Positions 50,526 to 63,849 of a stretch of 64,000 nt of DNA are shown one piece after another. The notes beneath the pieces were generated by a model. The model saw only the letters and a program-made list of their open reading frames with translations, ran no database searches and was not told where the DNA came from. Numbering within the stretch: the stretch's first letter is position 1; the number at the start of each line of letters is the position of its first letter. Source of the stretch: Liolophura sinensis (lineage: Eukaryota; Mollusca; Polyplacophora; Chitonida; Chitonidae); NCBI RefSeq assembly GCF_032854445.1, contig NC_088300.1:48353682-48417681 (forward strand), read 5' to 3'. The position numbers and the translations under genes are program-made.

Positions 50526-50855
50526 TTAAGAGTGTAGGCGTTTGATGGAATTCCCTTGACACACTAGTTTTTCCAGTAATAACTCGTGACCTTGACTGAA
50601 ATCGTCACATAACACACAGGATCTAACAGATGCTACAAGGCGAGATATGTACACGTCAAATGCAGGGCCCTTCGGTAAATTGCTATCCAAGCTGTGCCAG
50701 AGGAAACCGTTTTGGTCTCTGTGCAAATATAGGTCGAGAAAAGATGTACCATCTGGAAAGTCTGTAGTTTCCTTTAAATCCAGCAGAGGTGGGTAACTAT
50801 CTCTCACAGCCTCTGCTATATATATATGGTTTGTTTCAATCTCATCAATCATCAA
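50526..50855 (-). mobile_element. Retroelement reverse-transcriptase C-terminal fragment (fossil)
   Basis: An open stretch of about 109 codons includes SFLDLYLHRDQNGFLWH, a downstream region resembling the YGVYISQL-type motif (here FDVYISRLVASVRSC) and DDFSQGHELLLEKLVCQG. This pattern is typical of the C-terminal part of reverse transcriptases in repeated metazoan retroelements. The rest of the element is not recognised, so it is a truncated old copy. Family not assigned. Confidence 0.5.
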
Positions 50856-52406
50856 TATACCATTTAGTGAAGAACAAGAGCAATTTCTCTACCTAAGAAT
50901 TACACTTTTCATGATTCCATACAGATTTAACCGGTAGTGTTTGACAGGTCGCTCAAAACTATTCGGCTATAAGATTGTTTGGGACTATCAGACTGAAGGT
51001 CCGTCCAGCAGCACTAACCCATCAAACAGCCCCTTTCCACCTAGTATGTCGAGCTCGGCACATGTTCGTATGAGGTCCAGCCCATATTAATATTTGGTAC
51101 ACACTGAATCATTATTATTACCACAAATTATTCTGGTTTTAAAGATGTTAAAACCTAAATTAGCAAACCTTTTTCTAATCCAGTAGTTGAAACTACGTCA
51201 AACAGGCGGCCACCACGTTTCATATTCGAACCTCAAGCGAGGTACGTGCTGTCTGCTTGAAAGATAAACTGCTGACAACAAAATCAAGTGATTCGAGTAA
51301 CCTTATATTTAAATGCAAAAAACGGGACAAAAAGAAAACAAATTCTCACTGAAAAGGCCCATTGGAACAAAAGAATAAACACTTTTCCTTAGCTATATAC
51401 TTATAAAAACGATTTTGTTAACTTTATTTTAAGAGCAATGAAATGTGACATATATGTAATACAAAAATTGCAAACTATAAGTGTGGAATACAAAAAATGT
51501 GGAATACAAAAATATGTATGTAGCGATGCTGTTCGGTCCAGTTTACAGTGCAAAAAAAAAAACACAGTAAAACTAATATCTGTAAACACCATCAAATAAA
51601 GAATAAAATATTTCCTGTGAACACTGTAATCTTCTTTCGTAAGGAAGGCATACACATTACAGGCCCTTCTATATAAAGACAGGCCGTCCGTTCCGTCTGT
51701 CGGTTAGATTTTTGACGTCCTATGTTGTAACCTGGGGCATTCATTTAACTTGAGGTCTGAGCGTGAGACCACATAAAATCCTATATGGAAGAAGTCGCAG
51801 CTTTTGTAAAGTTGCACTAGTTATATTAAATGGAAACTATGCAACTTTAATGCTAATAACGGTATTTATGATAATTTTCATAAAACTACTGGAAATCATA
51901 ATTTGAAAAAAAAAAAATTCTTAAATGTTAGGTCATGAAAAAATCTTTTAACTTGAAATAATTAGTTTTGCACCAAATGATCTGAAGAGCGGAAATTTCT
52001 TTCACTGTTAATAGCTGATGAAAATGTTCGCGATACTTAGCTTCATATGAATTACAGATCTTAACAAAAAACTGTTTTTCTGGGTATTTTTCCAAAACAT
52101 GGTCAATTAAATTCTTCAATAGCACAATACATTTAACTCTCTAACAACAGCTAAAACATCTCGCCAAGACTTTGAATAGATTTATACAATAGTGTGTAAA
52201 TTTAAAAAAAATATAGCACTGTACAAGTAAAATGCATGTACACATGATCATGACAAAAAGGTTCAATTATTATGCATAGTTGGATTCAATCATAAAAGAT
52301 ATATATAAAGGCTTATGTCGCAGGAAACATTAGCTGAATTATGCATTAGAGACTATTCCAAACTTTTTAATGTTTATAAAATAATGAGAGCAATAACTAA
52401 TATATG

Positions 52407-52409
<3 letters not shown>

Positions 52410-52462
<53 letters not shown>

Positions 52463-52492
52463 TATGAATATATATATATATATATGAATATA
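52410..52492. repeat. (TA)n microsatellite
   Basis: About 25 TA dinucleotides, then GAATATGAATATATA-type interruptions. Confidence 0.95.
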
Positions 52493-53376
52493 TACACGTT
52501 ATACAAAATTAACAATTACAGCGCAGTGGTATTTTGTATCTAACACCAAATATACAATAAACAAACATGAGCTCAATTATTTGACAGATTTAGAATCACA
52601 AAATTTTGGTTGGAAAAGTTGAAAGGAAAAGTCCCCAGATCCCAACAGAGTGGAAAGCACACATGGTATCAGGGGCTACTGTCTTGGTTCAACCTTATCT
52701 ACCGGAAGCTTGGATCTTGTATCACATGGCTATATTTGGTTGTTTATCAAACTTCACAGTACAAACTGAACTGTTCATGTATTCATGATGACAAGACAAA
52801 CTTTGTTCTCAATACAAAGGTTTCCCATCTTGCCTACACTTTGGATTGAAATTGGATTAGTTGTAATCATTAATTGATTTGCCAAGTGGAATGAAGGGAT
52901 TCAACAATCCACTTCTTTGAATACAATGCCCTGTTGTGTGTATCAGACCAGACCAAAATTCTCAATCAAACTCAACTGACAAATTCAAACTAAATATGAC
53001 ACGATACTTGTATGCATACTGTATCGTACCAACTGACATGTTGTTTTCATTGTAGATTTTGTTAACAAGGATAACATAGAAGCTCTTACCTGCAGGAGAT
53101 ATGAAAAGTTCAGCTCAATACACACTGTACTTAACCTAAAATTCAGCATTTTTTACATGACACATTTTGTTTCATTCTGATTACTTATTCGAGAAACTAA
53201 GGTGATCTGAACGTGCATTTTTACACACCAGACTTCAGGTGAAATACAGTACTTTCTTAGAAACCACCTGTAAACATTAACGTTCATGAAGAAAAACAAA
53301 CAAAAATTGAGACATTGTACACAGAAGCCAGCCTGAAGTAAATCAGTCTACAGCTGAGACATACAATGTTCTCTTT

Positions 53377-53439
53377 GATCATGTCATGTAGACATTTGAT
53401 CATGTCATGTAGACATTTGATCATGTCATGTAGACATTT
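53377..53439. repeat. 21-bp perfect triplication
   Basis: GATCATGTCATGTAGACATT plus T occurs three times in a row. ATGTCATGTAGACAT itself contains inverted ATGTC/GACAT halves. Confidence 0.95.
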
Positions 53440-53866
53440 GTACATGAGCCATTGAAGGCAAAATAAACTCATATTTCAGTAATATTTATTTGCTAGACCA
53501 CTGACAATACCTGCAGAATGTTTTACACCTTTATGTCCATGGAAAGCTCAAGTGTTTGTGGTGGCCATTACATGTCACATTGCCAGTATAAAGCCTGGTA
53601 ATCTATACACTGGACTTTTTTCCACCCTAGCAAAGTCTTTTATGTCAGATATTTAACAAGTACAAAAAAAGGTAAATATTAAACAAAATAACTTCAGTGA
53701 ACATTAAATTAACTCTACTCTATTCCCAGGAACAAGCTGTAAAGCTATACACAAAGCATTTTTCAGATAGAGTTTTCAGTGGTGTACTTTTATCTCCATA
53801 AAGGAAACTAACAATTGTAAGGCTTTAGCATTAACAATATCACAGGTTCACAAAAACCTTTTTGCT

Positions 53867-56800
53867 TTAATATGGTCTTTTAGGATATTTTATAAGTTTA
53901 GTTTCGCCTCCTGGATTTCCAATAAGAATGACATTGTGGTCTCTGTGGTAGGATATCAGTGATGGCACACTACTGAAGGCCTGGAAAGAAGCAGAGGAAG
54001 ACAAAATAAACAATCACTCAACAAACTTGAGCTGATAACACAACTTATCCTAGAGTTTAGGCGTATATCAGTCCAGAAACAATAAACTTCATAAATTGCA
54101 CTGACTAAATCATTTTCCTAAATGTTACCTAGGTTACAATGCAACATTAATTTCACTGACTAAATCATTTTCATGAACTGTTACCAAGGTTACAATGCAA
54201 CATTAATTTCACTGACTAAATCATTTTCCTCAATGTTACCAAGGTTACAATGCAACATTAATTTCACTCAATAAATCGTTTTCATGAACTGTTACCAAGG
54301 TTAAAATGCAACATTAATTTCACTCAATAAATCGTTTTCATGAACTGTTACCATGATACATGTAATGACTTTGACATCAATGTCACTCACCAAATCGTTT
54401 GTGTGATTTTTCATGAACTTTTCTGCCCCAAAACTAAACAAGCGAGAGGCAGTTTCACTAAAGCTGTTTAGGTCCTATGGTTGAAGTTTCCACACCTCTA
54501 CAGGTACTACAGGCTCATGAACTTTAAATCTATACATAGTCACATGTACATGTAAACATGAAAGGACACACTCTGTTAAAGAGAGACAACTACTTTCCTG
54601 GCTTTATTTACTCAAAAAATGTTCACTTTTACAATGGCAGCTAGTATTATGGTAGGAGGAAACCAGAGTCCAGTGGAAACCCATTACCATCCATTAGTCT
54701 GGCACCGTTCAGAAATGCTCACTTCTAGTTCACAAGCGTTTTATCTCATTGTGACATGCAGATGTACTCATTGAAGAGCATGCTGTCTTCAGCAACTACT
54801 TACCTTACTCATAAGAGGGATACTCTTCAACTAAGGCAGGTTAGCTGTGTACAATGTGGTAAAGGGAGATAACTGTTTACTTACCATTTCCCCTCTTTTT
54901 TCTTCTCCTAAAGCAATCTTCTGGTCCTCTGGACGACAGCGTATTTTGAGATTAAAAAAGTGTTCCTCATAGAGAATAACCAATGTGTAAGGTTGTGTGT
55001 CTGATCCTTTCCGACTCTTCCTGACCAGAAACACTCCGTCCTAATTACAAAAGAAAATTTGATTTTGTTAAATGTTAAGACAATTATTGTTCAAGGTTTT
55101 TCTTCAGAGACAAGTGTTCAAATTGTCTATATAGAGGTTTAAATACTTTCCCTCATCTTTTGTTGACCTAATATTGAAGATAACAGATTAAGCCTGGATG
55201 CACATAGCTGAACACAAACCAAGTGCAAGGCCTAATGGTTATGATGATGAGAGGATCATCTTAAACAATAATCAAATAAATAACTGAATTAATTTAAGTA
55301 TTTATCTAACTTATTTTAATGTGGAACTTCTTCACTTTCTATGAGGAAACCAGATCGCCCTGGTGGTGGAAACCCCAGCGCCTTGGGTATACCACTCTTC
55401 TTTTGCTGACCGTGTGAAAATTTCCCATGAGTGCCATGTAGACTTGTATGCAACACTGATGGAAGGCAAACTGTCTTCAAAAAATGCAACACAACAAACA
55501 TTAAACGTGGTTAGGAGTACAGCTAGAACTTTACACTCACTGCACTACATCCCACTCCCAAGGCTGCACAGCTAGCACTTTACACATTAATAAAACCACT
55601 GTAGTGGTTGTAAACACTACATTTACAATACCCACCTTAGGCACTATATTTGGCAACAACAGTTTACAGTACGCCTGTCATGCAGTACACTTAAGTTGCT
55701 CAGCAGTATTGCCACTATTCAGTTTGAATTTTACACAAAAACTCAGAACAAACATTACTCACCACAAGTGGTACCCGTTTACCTTTTCTCTTTTTTCAAT
55801 CTTCTTCGATCCTTGGAAGCGGTTGGGAAACAAATATTCAATATTTTGAACCAAAAGTTAGAAGTGTTTAGGAAAGGCATCAGGTGGCTTACCCCTGGTT
55901 CACTGTTAAGCCGATTCCTCGTTTCATCACGCTCAATCATCCCGTGATACCATGGATACATATCCAGTGGGTCCTAAATACCGAGAGAAAGTGCCCTGAA
56001 TCAGTGTACAAAACTAACATGCAATACATATCCAACTTCAGATTTTTTTTATTATGGTTAAAATGGTATCAGTTGAAGAAATCACCTTTTAAAATGATAC
56101 ACATTCTCAGTATCTGCATCTCAAAGTGAAAGGTGAGACAACCAAGCCAAAATGACTGAGGGAGACGAACTGATTTGACAGACAGACATACAGTTGTGAC
56201 AGACAGACATACGTGTTACAGACAGACAGACAAACGTGTAACAGACAGACAGACAGACAGGTGTGACAGATATACAACTTTCCTGTCTTATCACTACTTT
56301 ACAAAATAACAACCTGACCTGATTCCAGATCAAACCTGAGTCCTCCAGTAATGAGGTTTTTATTTATTTATTTATTTATTTGATAGGTGTTTTATGCCAT
56401 ACTCAAGATTATTTCACTTATACAACTGCGGCCAGCATTATGGTAGGAGGAAACTGGCAGACCTCAGGGGAAAAACAAGACCTTCCGCAGGTTGATAACA
56501 AATCTTCCCACATACAGCCAGAGAGGAAGTGAGCATGAGCTGGACTTCCAAAAGTCACCGCATTGGTGTGAGGCTCCTGGGTCATTGCACCATGCTGACA
56601 CGCTAACCACGGAGGCCTGTATGAGGTCTTTGTGTTTTGTCAACACAGCTCATTATGAGAAACGGAGACTTGCCTTTCATGAATATGAATTCATAAAAAG
56701 TTTTCATGTACAATATAATAATGTAAACTTATGCCACATTCCTTTTTGGCAAAGAGCATGACACACGAGGGCCAGTACATACGGGTGGTTCTACGAAGTG

Positions 56801-59800
56801 ATCACTATCCTCTGCTGGAGGCTTGGGTAGCTTCCTCTCAGGTCTGACCATTGCCGTCTTTACCGGGGGTGGTGTCTCTGCTACCTTGGGCTCCGGTGGT
56901 GGGGGCAGGGTGCTGATTTTCTGGGGTGGGGGATGACTGCTCATATTCACGGGGGGTGGTGACACTGTAACAGCAAACAGGTTGCATCAGACAACATGCT
57001 CCACTTTTCACTGGACAGCAGTGTTCATGTGGGGACTATATTCCCATATCCAACATGTTGTGAAAGAAAAAAACCAACAACAACAAATTAGTACTGAATA
57101 AACTTTTATTATAAAATCTTTCAAAAGATTAATTATTCTGCTTAATTATGACCAATGAGCATCTTAGATATCAGTAACATACAAAAATCAAAGCCATACA
57201 CTCTACCAATAGTTGCACGACGTAAGTCAAACACCTTATCGGTTTTAATATGGAGTTGACTACAGCTAGTCTATGCACCAGTAACATGTATCACTGTCAC
57301 TGAATTCAGACCATGTTGTTCAATTTCAGGAAAATGTATGGGCTCTCCAACTGCAGCCTGCCAACATTAATACGCTGTATTTAAGACGGAATTTCTTTAA
57401 GTATGGTCACAATGGCAGACTGAGGACAAGCTACACAGAACGCCCACAAGACAGTATAACACATCCTTCTCTTCTGAGACATTGCAGTACGTGTGTTCTT
57501 CATATATGTTTTGTGAGCACACATAAACCGATAATGGTGATGTAATAAAGGAAAGAACAAATGAGTTCACAGCTCTGGACTGTCTTGATACAGACCGGAA
57601 GGAATTTTACAAGTACCCCACTAACACATCAATTCACACCTTTCACCTTTTCTACATCCGAACCTGCAGAGTATTATATAGAATTTTGTCTTACCTAATA
57701 CTTTCTTGGGGACCACTACGGATTTCTCTGTCTTCTCCTCACGGGGCTGAATTGGAGGTTTGGGCTTTGAAAAAGCCTTCACCTCTTCAGTGTTCACAGT
57801 TTTCTCTTCATTCGGGGTCACATTCTTCTTTTTTAGGGTTGGAGGTTGTAATGGTTGAACTGGTGGACAACTCTCTTTACTCTGGGGAGTCTTATGAAGA
57901 ACTGCACGAAAATCATTTTTCAGTTCTTCTGATTTCTGAGCTCCCTTGTTTGGTGTGTTGCGCTCTACCTTCTTCAATTTGACCTTGAGGATTTGTGATG
58001 GGTCAAAACCGTCGATCTTCTGGGTCAGAAGTGTCTTGGAAGTCGTTGGCTTGTCTGGTAGGGCAGGCCGGGAGGTAGAGGGTACGAAGAAATCAGCTGG
58101 AGGGGGAGGTAAGTCTGCTGAAAAACACATCAGTAGTTTTCTCTTAGTTGATCATGATGGAGATAATACTTTTTTCATTACTTATTGTATTCATGCTCAA
58201 CATCTGCCCAAAGCCTTTATAGTTAGTGCAGAGGACAAAATGTCCAAATGTTTGAGCTCTTCAGAGTTATATGACCTGAACAGAAACTGCGGCCATCCAA
58301 TATGATTTAAAGGTGTGGAGTGTATTAGATTACATGTATAGTCTTATGAAATAACATGAAAGTGGATAAAATAGAACAATCAATCATTTATGTATTTGAA
58401 ATTTTGAATATTGGCTCTGTGCAAAAATCGTTTTGGATGACCTGGGCTCAATTTGAATTCATCACTTTTTATTTTGAGTTCTTATAAACAAGTGAATACC
58501 CAAACATTATGACTCCATTACTGGTATTCACTACTTCTTGTATCAGACTCCATTACTGGTATTCAGTACTTCTTGTATCAGACTCCATTACTGGTATTCA
58601 CTTGGCTAGAGTGATGCTCTCATATCATTTTTGTAAAGAAATACTTGCTTCTATTCAAATAAAGATGATATGTTTAGATTATAACACTGATTAACATTTT
58701 CTTTCTTTTCATTCAACATGCCCCTGTGATGTGAAGGCTTTTAATAAAAACATATTCTTTTGAACCCATTAATACCATTGTCAATATCTTGGATACCAGA
58801 ACAATGGTACGTTTCTATGGCTCTCTTGGATTTGCTTTTAGGAGATGGTTTCTATATAAACTAATATTCACCTTCTTCATACTCATCTTGCTGAAAAAGA
58901 TAAATAAACCTTCAGTTAGCATTGCAACCACAAAACAAATGATGAAAATGGATTTTTCATACATGCAAACACTTCATTTATTTATGTTTAAAACTGATCG
59001 AAAAAGGTTCCATTAATCCCATGACTCTTTTGAGAGGTGTCTCTGAGGAAGACATTAAATACCAACCTTTCAGTCTGGTATTTATCATGAAATCCTTGCA
59101 TGTCAATTTCTACAATCCATAAGTAAACATTTCAGTTTATCACATTTACTTTTCACCGAAAGTTTGGTGCACAAAAATGTACTTTCAGAACCACATATAG
59201 GCCTTAAAATTATATAGTTGATGAAAACACTTACATTTTCTGATAAGAAAGTAATCAAACTTCACAAAAAACTTGTAAGTGGCCTATAAGGTGGATGAAT
59301 CAATCAGAATCAAGCTAAATGTGTCCCTTGAAAGTGATAAATTTAAGGTGAAACACATTTTCGTGAAATATATAAATTTAGCTTTCACTTCATAATACAT
59401 CTCTCCAGTTAATATGATCTTTTATATAGACATCTTTTATACCATTCCTGATTCAATACAATGTGGTCTCAAATGCGTTACCCAAGGTTTCCACAAAGTT
59501 ATTGTTACAACAGACCTGTTGACTCTCAGTTTGCCAAACTTGTCCTTGATACTGCCTTGATGGCACATTTCCATCAAATGCAATGGCCCATCTACAGAGG
59601 ATACTAACTGCACACAAGCTTATCATTTGCTTTTAGTCTATTTAGTTGAACTCCACCTACATGTACGACAAACATCTGAACAACATATCAGAATACATTT
59701 AAAAGGCATAATATTTTTAACACAAGATTACTGTCAAACAAGCAGTTAGAAAAGCGTCAGTAAATCGGTTCCATCATAATTAGTGTACTTTATTAATCAA

Positions 59801-62800
59801 ATCTATATACCTACACGTAATATACGCTATTTAGCCACTGATGTTGACAGTTTTATAAAGCTCAGCAAAGATTTGTCAAGCTCATCTCTGAAGAGATCAC
59901 TTAAAACGGTATATCATGTGTTAAGCCTGGTTCTCAGAGAGCCAACAGTCCCCCACCTGTGGTCCCTGCCGGCTGTATGAGAACGCAGCCACCAGCAATG
60001 ATGTATCGCCGATGGTCCACTGCCATGTAGTCTAAACTGGTGAAGTTTAAACATGTTCAGTGGAACGAATGAATGAATGCTTGAGGTCTAAAGTCGTACT
60101 TAACAATTTTTCAGTCATGTGACATCAATAGATGGTACATGGTAATTAATTGTCAACTGCTGACAAAAACTCAAACCAATCTACAAATTAGCCTCATGGA
60201 GGACGTTTCAAGTTGTCAGCATTGAAGAATATGGTGTTTGAAAATGGCACGGCATTACATACTACTGGTTGTGCAGGTAATCTCCTAGGCAAGGAAGGCG
60301 CTGATGGAATGGACCAATGACCTTGCATCATAGTCTGCAACAAAGTGATATTTAAGCCTGTATGGTTATATGTGAGCGGTTAAACAGGACGACTAAAGCA
60401 AGAAATGGAGAGCCTTTTTCATGTTATATGATTCAGGTACAAGCTGAACAAATTCTGGTATCCTTCATACAATTTCCCTTATTTCCTTAATTAACAGTTA
60501 TTCCTGTTCTTACAAGAACACTCGATTAGCAGCTTGGACCTGAAAAGTGGAGTGTCAGAATAATGTCATTCTTCACTGTTGTTATGTTTGTTATAGCAGC
60601 CATTTATCCTCCCTCCACCTAAGCAGATACACCACTAGGGGTGAATGGGCAAAGGCAAACATTCCTGCCCAATAATTACTGTCAGCTGAGACCCACATAT
60701 ATATATGTCATGATTTCACTGGAAAGAGAACCCCATTATAATGAAAAAGAATTAACAGCAGAAAAAAATGCCAAAACAAGATGTAAAACAGTGTCAGTAA
60801 TGTGTATATATGTAACTCACACATGAAAAAGTGGGCCTATATGACATTTCTGATTCACCCAAAATTTACAGTAAAATTTTCACTCAATATTCATGTGTAA
60901 CCTGAACACATTTTCCTCAGCTACCTTACTTAATACAAATTTCACATTACCCTCAATGTCAGAACATAACAATCTTTACCCAATTGTCAGTGATTATAGT
61001 TATTTTCATTTTGACCTGTTTGTAAGTGTGTGGTTATCACAATGTTGCCTATTTGTAAGGTATAATCTTCACATTTTGATCATTTACTGGCGACTGATTT
61101 TCATGAAACACCTTGATCAGCACCTTGTGTTCAACTTACCCAAAAGAATTCAAGCTCACTCATGATACAGTACCTTCAAGCTCTCAACACTACACCAAGC
61201 AAATTAACTTCCATAGAACACACACAATTAATACAGAACCTCACAACAACGTTAAATTAGTAATCCTTGTTTGCAAGAGATAAAGCCAGGCTTAAAGAAT
61301 TATTTGTTTGGGGTAACATAATCTCATCACAAACAATAGGGTTAGTCAGAGGGGAATTTTTTTTTCTCACTACGGAAAGTGATAGGCGTTTTAAAGAAAT
61401 CCCAAAGTCCAATGCAAACTTAAGAGCAGCATCCTTTTCTGGAGGGTTGGTTGAGTTATCCACATAGAATATATTTTGAGGATGGCCTAAAGTGGAACAT
61501 TAATACATGTACACAAACAAAGCATGTTAAGATTAAAGCTGAAACTATTAAGGGTGCCAGCTAATGACCAAGGTGCAACATTTTCTCCACAACTACAAAT
61601 GCGAAAAAACATGATGGCATTTATGCACTCATAGTTCCAAGGTGGGTTTGCTTTGGGCATAATGTTGCACCATGCCTACGTAAATGCGGCCCAAGGCCTG
61701 ATGTACATGGCATTCCACTTTCTGAATATACTAATCAGTTAATCACTAGCGCCCCAGTTTTCTTCAAGCTCACCACACACAAACCGCTAGCGAGCTACTA
61801 GTGCACCTAAAACAGTTAAGCCTGTCTTGAATTGTACATTCTAAAAACAGCCTTTGACAAGACATAAACTGCAACTTACACTGCTTTCTTCATTAGAGTC
61901 CTGGTGTAACCATCCTTCCTTCTGATCTGTAACATTTCCAAATGACAGTCTGGAAAACTACAGTATCAACCCACCATACACTAATACTTTTAGTGGCACT
62001 ATCAAGCATGTTGCTGTTCATGTCAAATCAGGACTTTCTGCATACTTCAATACTTTGACTGGTACAAGTGCAGAATTAGCTAAAATCTGGATTGGCATTT
62101 TCTATTCTGTTATGTATCAACCAATCAGATTGTGGTACTGTACTTTCACTCCAAACATCTGCAGCAGAAACTTATCAAGTGAAAATATATAATTTTTTTT
62201 TTTTTTTATAATTGTGAGCAATAAAATATCCTATACCTGGTCAAATAGGCCTATATAAATGTGTGCCCTAGACTACTATCTGGTGCTGACTAGTTGAAAA
62301 AGAAATACATATGAGGTGTAAACAAGAAAACATGCATTGTAAGTTACAAATGGTTTTGTATGATTCTTTTTTCTCTTAAGTTTATCCCAAAAAGTCTTTT
62401 GAGAGAACTATTGCTTGGTAATTGTTTTGAGTGTTTACAAAATTATTAAAGATTAAACAATTAATGTAATATCTATACTTGTATATGTACACCTGGTTTT
62501 ATGATGTACATATAATCTTTGATATCATATCTCTTTCATATGAATAGACTTATCAGGCCATTTTAATGTAAATTATGTGATGGCCGACACACTATGACTT
62601 TCCTACTTTTAAGTCAGTTCAGTATATTCAGTTTTCTTCCCATTATTTAAGTTTATGTTGGTGTAAACCAGTCGACTCCACATAAGTAAACAGTAATAAT
62701 GTTATAAGTGTTATACCTACTTTTATTCTGTGATCCAAATAAAGTATGGTTAAAATAACTATTGCTTCAAGTATCTTAATAAACATTAGAAACTGCAAGG

Positions 62801-63146
62801 ACATTCACTTAAGATATGATTATGGTCTTCTGGTACAATCAAATATGATTTTATGCATCGATTTACAATTTTCACTATTCAAGTACTAACTGATTTTCCC
62901 CACAAACACATGGAAGAATGGTGACAACACAGGCTCGCCTTTGCAAATCTTTTTGTTTTGGTAATGACAGTTTCTTGGATTATAATGTCAGAACTTACAT
63001 TTCGTAAATGACATTTGCTAATTTGGGTGGGATTCCATGTGAAAACAGTGAAGCTTTGTTAAGGCCTGGTGCATATACCTGAACATGTGAAGGAATTTAC
63101 CTTGCATTTCATCAGGGTCATAATAATTTCCAGGAGACTCACTTCT
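53867..63146 (-). CDS. SLP-76/BLNK/CLNK-family SH2 adaptor, 3' exons
   Basis: Exons in transcript order: 63146-63101, 61926-61880, 58117-57695, 56964-56783, 55973-55893, 55040-54885 and 53980-53867 (stop). Phases agree except between 61880 and 58117, where at least one exon (length 1 mod 3) must be missing from my list. The first exon gives SESPGNYYDPDEMQ, a tyrosine motif of the type phosphorylated in these adaptors. The middle is proline-rich and basic (DLPPPPADFF, PERKLPKPPAED). The C-terminal SH2 domain runs WYHGMIERDETRNRL, then DGVFLVRKSRKGSD with the phosphotyrosine-binding Arg, then PYTLVILYEEHFFNLKIR and SVPSLISYHRDHNVILI, and ends the protein. A C-terminal SH2 after a proline-rich region is the SLP-76/BLNK layout. 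The exon at 58117 has two possible acceptors 3 bp apart. The 5' part lies outside the window. Confidence 0.78.
54100..54375. repeat. 55-bp tandem repeat, about five copies
   Basis: The unit is CACTGACTAAATCATTTTCC, then TAAATGTTACCTAGGTTACA, then ATGCAACATTAATTT. It lies in the intron before the last exon of the adaptor gene. Confidence 0.9.
54601..54693 (-). mobile_element. Degenerate SINE fragment
   Basis: CTAGTATTATGGTAGGAGGA and AACCCATTACCATCC are worn core sequence, in the same intron as the 55-bp array. Confidence 0.6.
56176..56262. repeat. GACA-rich interrupted microsatellite
   Basis: GACAGACAGACA runs separated by TACGTGTTA-like and AACGTGTAA-like spacers, within an intron of the adaptor gene. 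Confidence 0.8.
56353..56617 (-). mobile_element. Near-complete SINE in the adaptor gene
   Basis: It runs from GGCCTCCGTGGTTAGCGTGT to a long AAAT tail. ATGAGGT lies on both sides (near 56350 and 56622), a probable short target duplication. The head has lost part of the A box. Confidence 0.85.
58118..61879. other. Long intron region of the adaptor gene with at least one unseen exon
   Basis: The phases of the flanking exons require a further exon here. No segment meets acceptor, donor and frame together. A 35-bp repeat (2.6 copies) lies at 58511-58600. Confidence 0.45.
58511..58600. repeat. 35-bp tandem repeat, 2.6 copies
   Basis: The unit GACTCCATTACTGGTATTCA plus CTACTTCTTGTATCA is almost exactly repeated. 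Confidence 0.9.
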
Positions 63147-63204
63147 CTGTAACAAAATTTCACATGGTTTTTAGGTGTGATAAGCAGCTCAATAATCCAC
63201 TTTG

Positions 63205-63305
63205 TCCTTCTGTCTATCTGTCTATCTGTTTGTCTGTCTGTCTGTGTATCTGTCTGTCTGTCTGTCTGTCAGTCTGTCTGTCTATCTGTCTGCCTGTCTG
63301 TCTGA
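63205..63305. repeat. CTGT/CTAT microsatellite
   Basis: TCTGTCTGTCTATCTG tetramers over about 100 bp, just upstream (gene sense) of the first recognised adaptor exon. Confidence 0.93.
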
Positions 63306-63849
63306 TGGTCACATATCGATTTCCTATCTTTTAACATGGGCCACTCACTTAACAAAGGTAACATCTGCCCTGAACTATAGTCATGTGACACAAGGTGTCC
63401 ATTCAGCTTGTCCAGTTCCGTCCAAGTAATTTGAGTAACACAGATCAACAAAATCCAGCACACACCAATGGGTTTTCTAGCCAGTTTTTCCATGAGACGT
63501 ATGTACAACATACTGCTGGAAGACGAATAGTCTGCAAAGAATGTGAGAACACAGGCATCACTGATCCTATATTGTCACAAGCAAATGAGAAACGGGCATG
63601 TGGGAATCCACAAACTCTCTATCCAAGAGCAGTGTTGAACGTGCACTTGTCATGGTTATGTGTCAAGGTATTTAGGAACATGTTACTTATATGAAAGCCT
63701 TCAGTACCACTGGTTGAGGACAGTACAGTGCAAAGAGTAAACCACTAGCCTCTGACAATTACCTGGCCAGCTTATTCCACACGTGATACACTTGGTACAA
63801 GGCCACCTAAACGGGCATATTAGCAACCAGAATTTGATTGAGTACTACA

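Larger units (their letters stand above)
50856..53866. other. Downstream region of the SLP-76/BLNK-like gene
   Basis: AT-rich, with a (TA)n tract and a 21-bp triple repeat. Part is likely the adaptor's 3' untranslated region. Minus-strand AATAAA motifs at 53485-53490 and 51424-51429 are possible ends, and I cannot choose between them. Confidence 0.4.

Noticed and set aside
60300-60345. Possible small exon on the minus strand reading DYDARSLVHSISAFLA
   Set aside because: It has an acceptor-like TTGCAG, but a stop follows and no donor is found.
61257-61480. Minus-strand segment with NIFYVDNSTNPPEKDAAL, a possible exon of the adaptor gene
   Set aside because: There is an acceptor-like TTTAG before it, but its phase does not fit the neighbouring exon at 61880 and no good donor follows.
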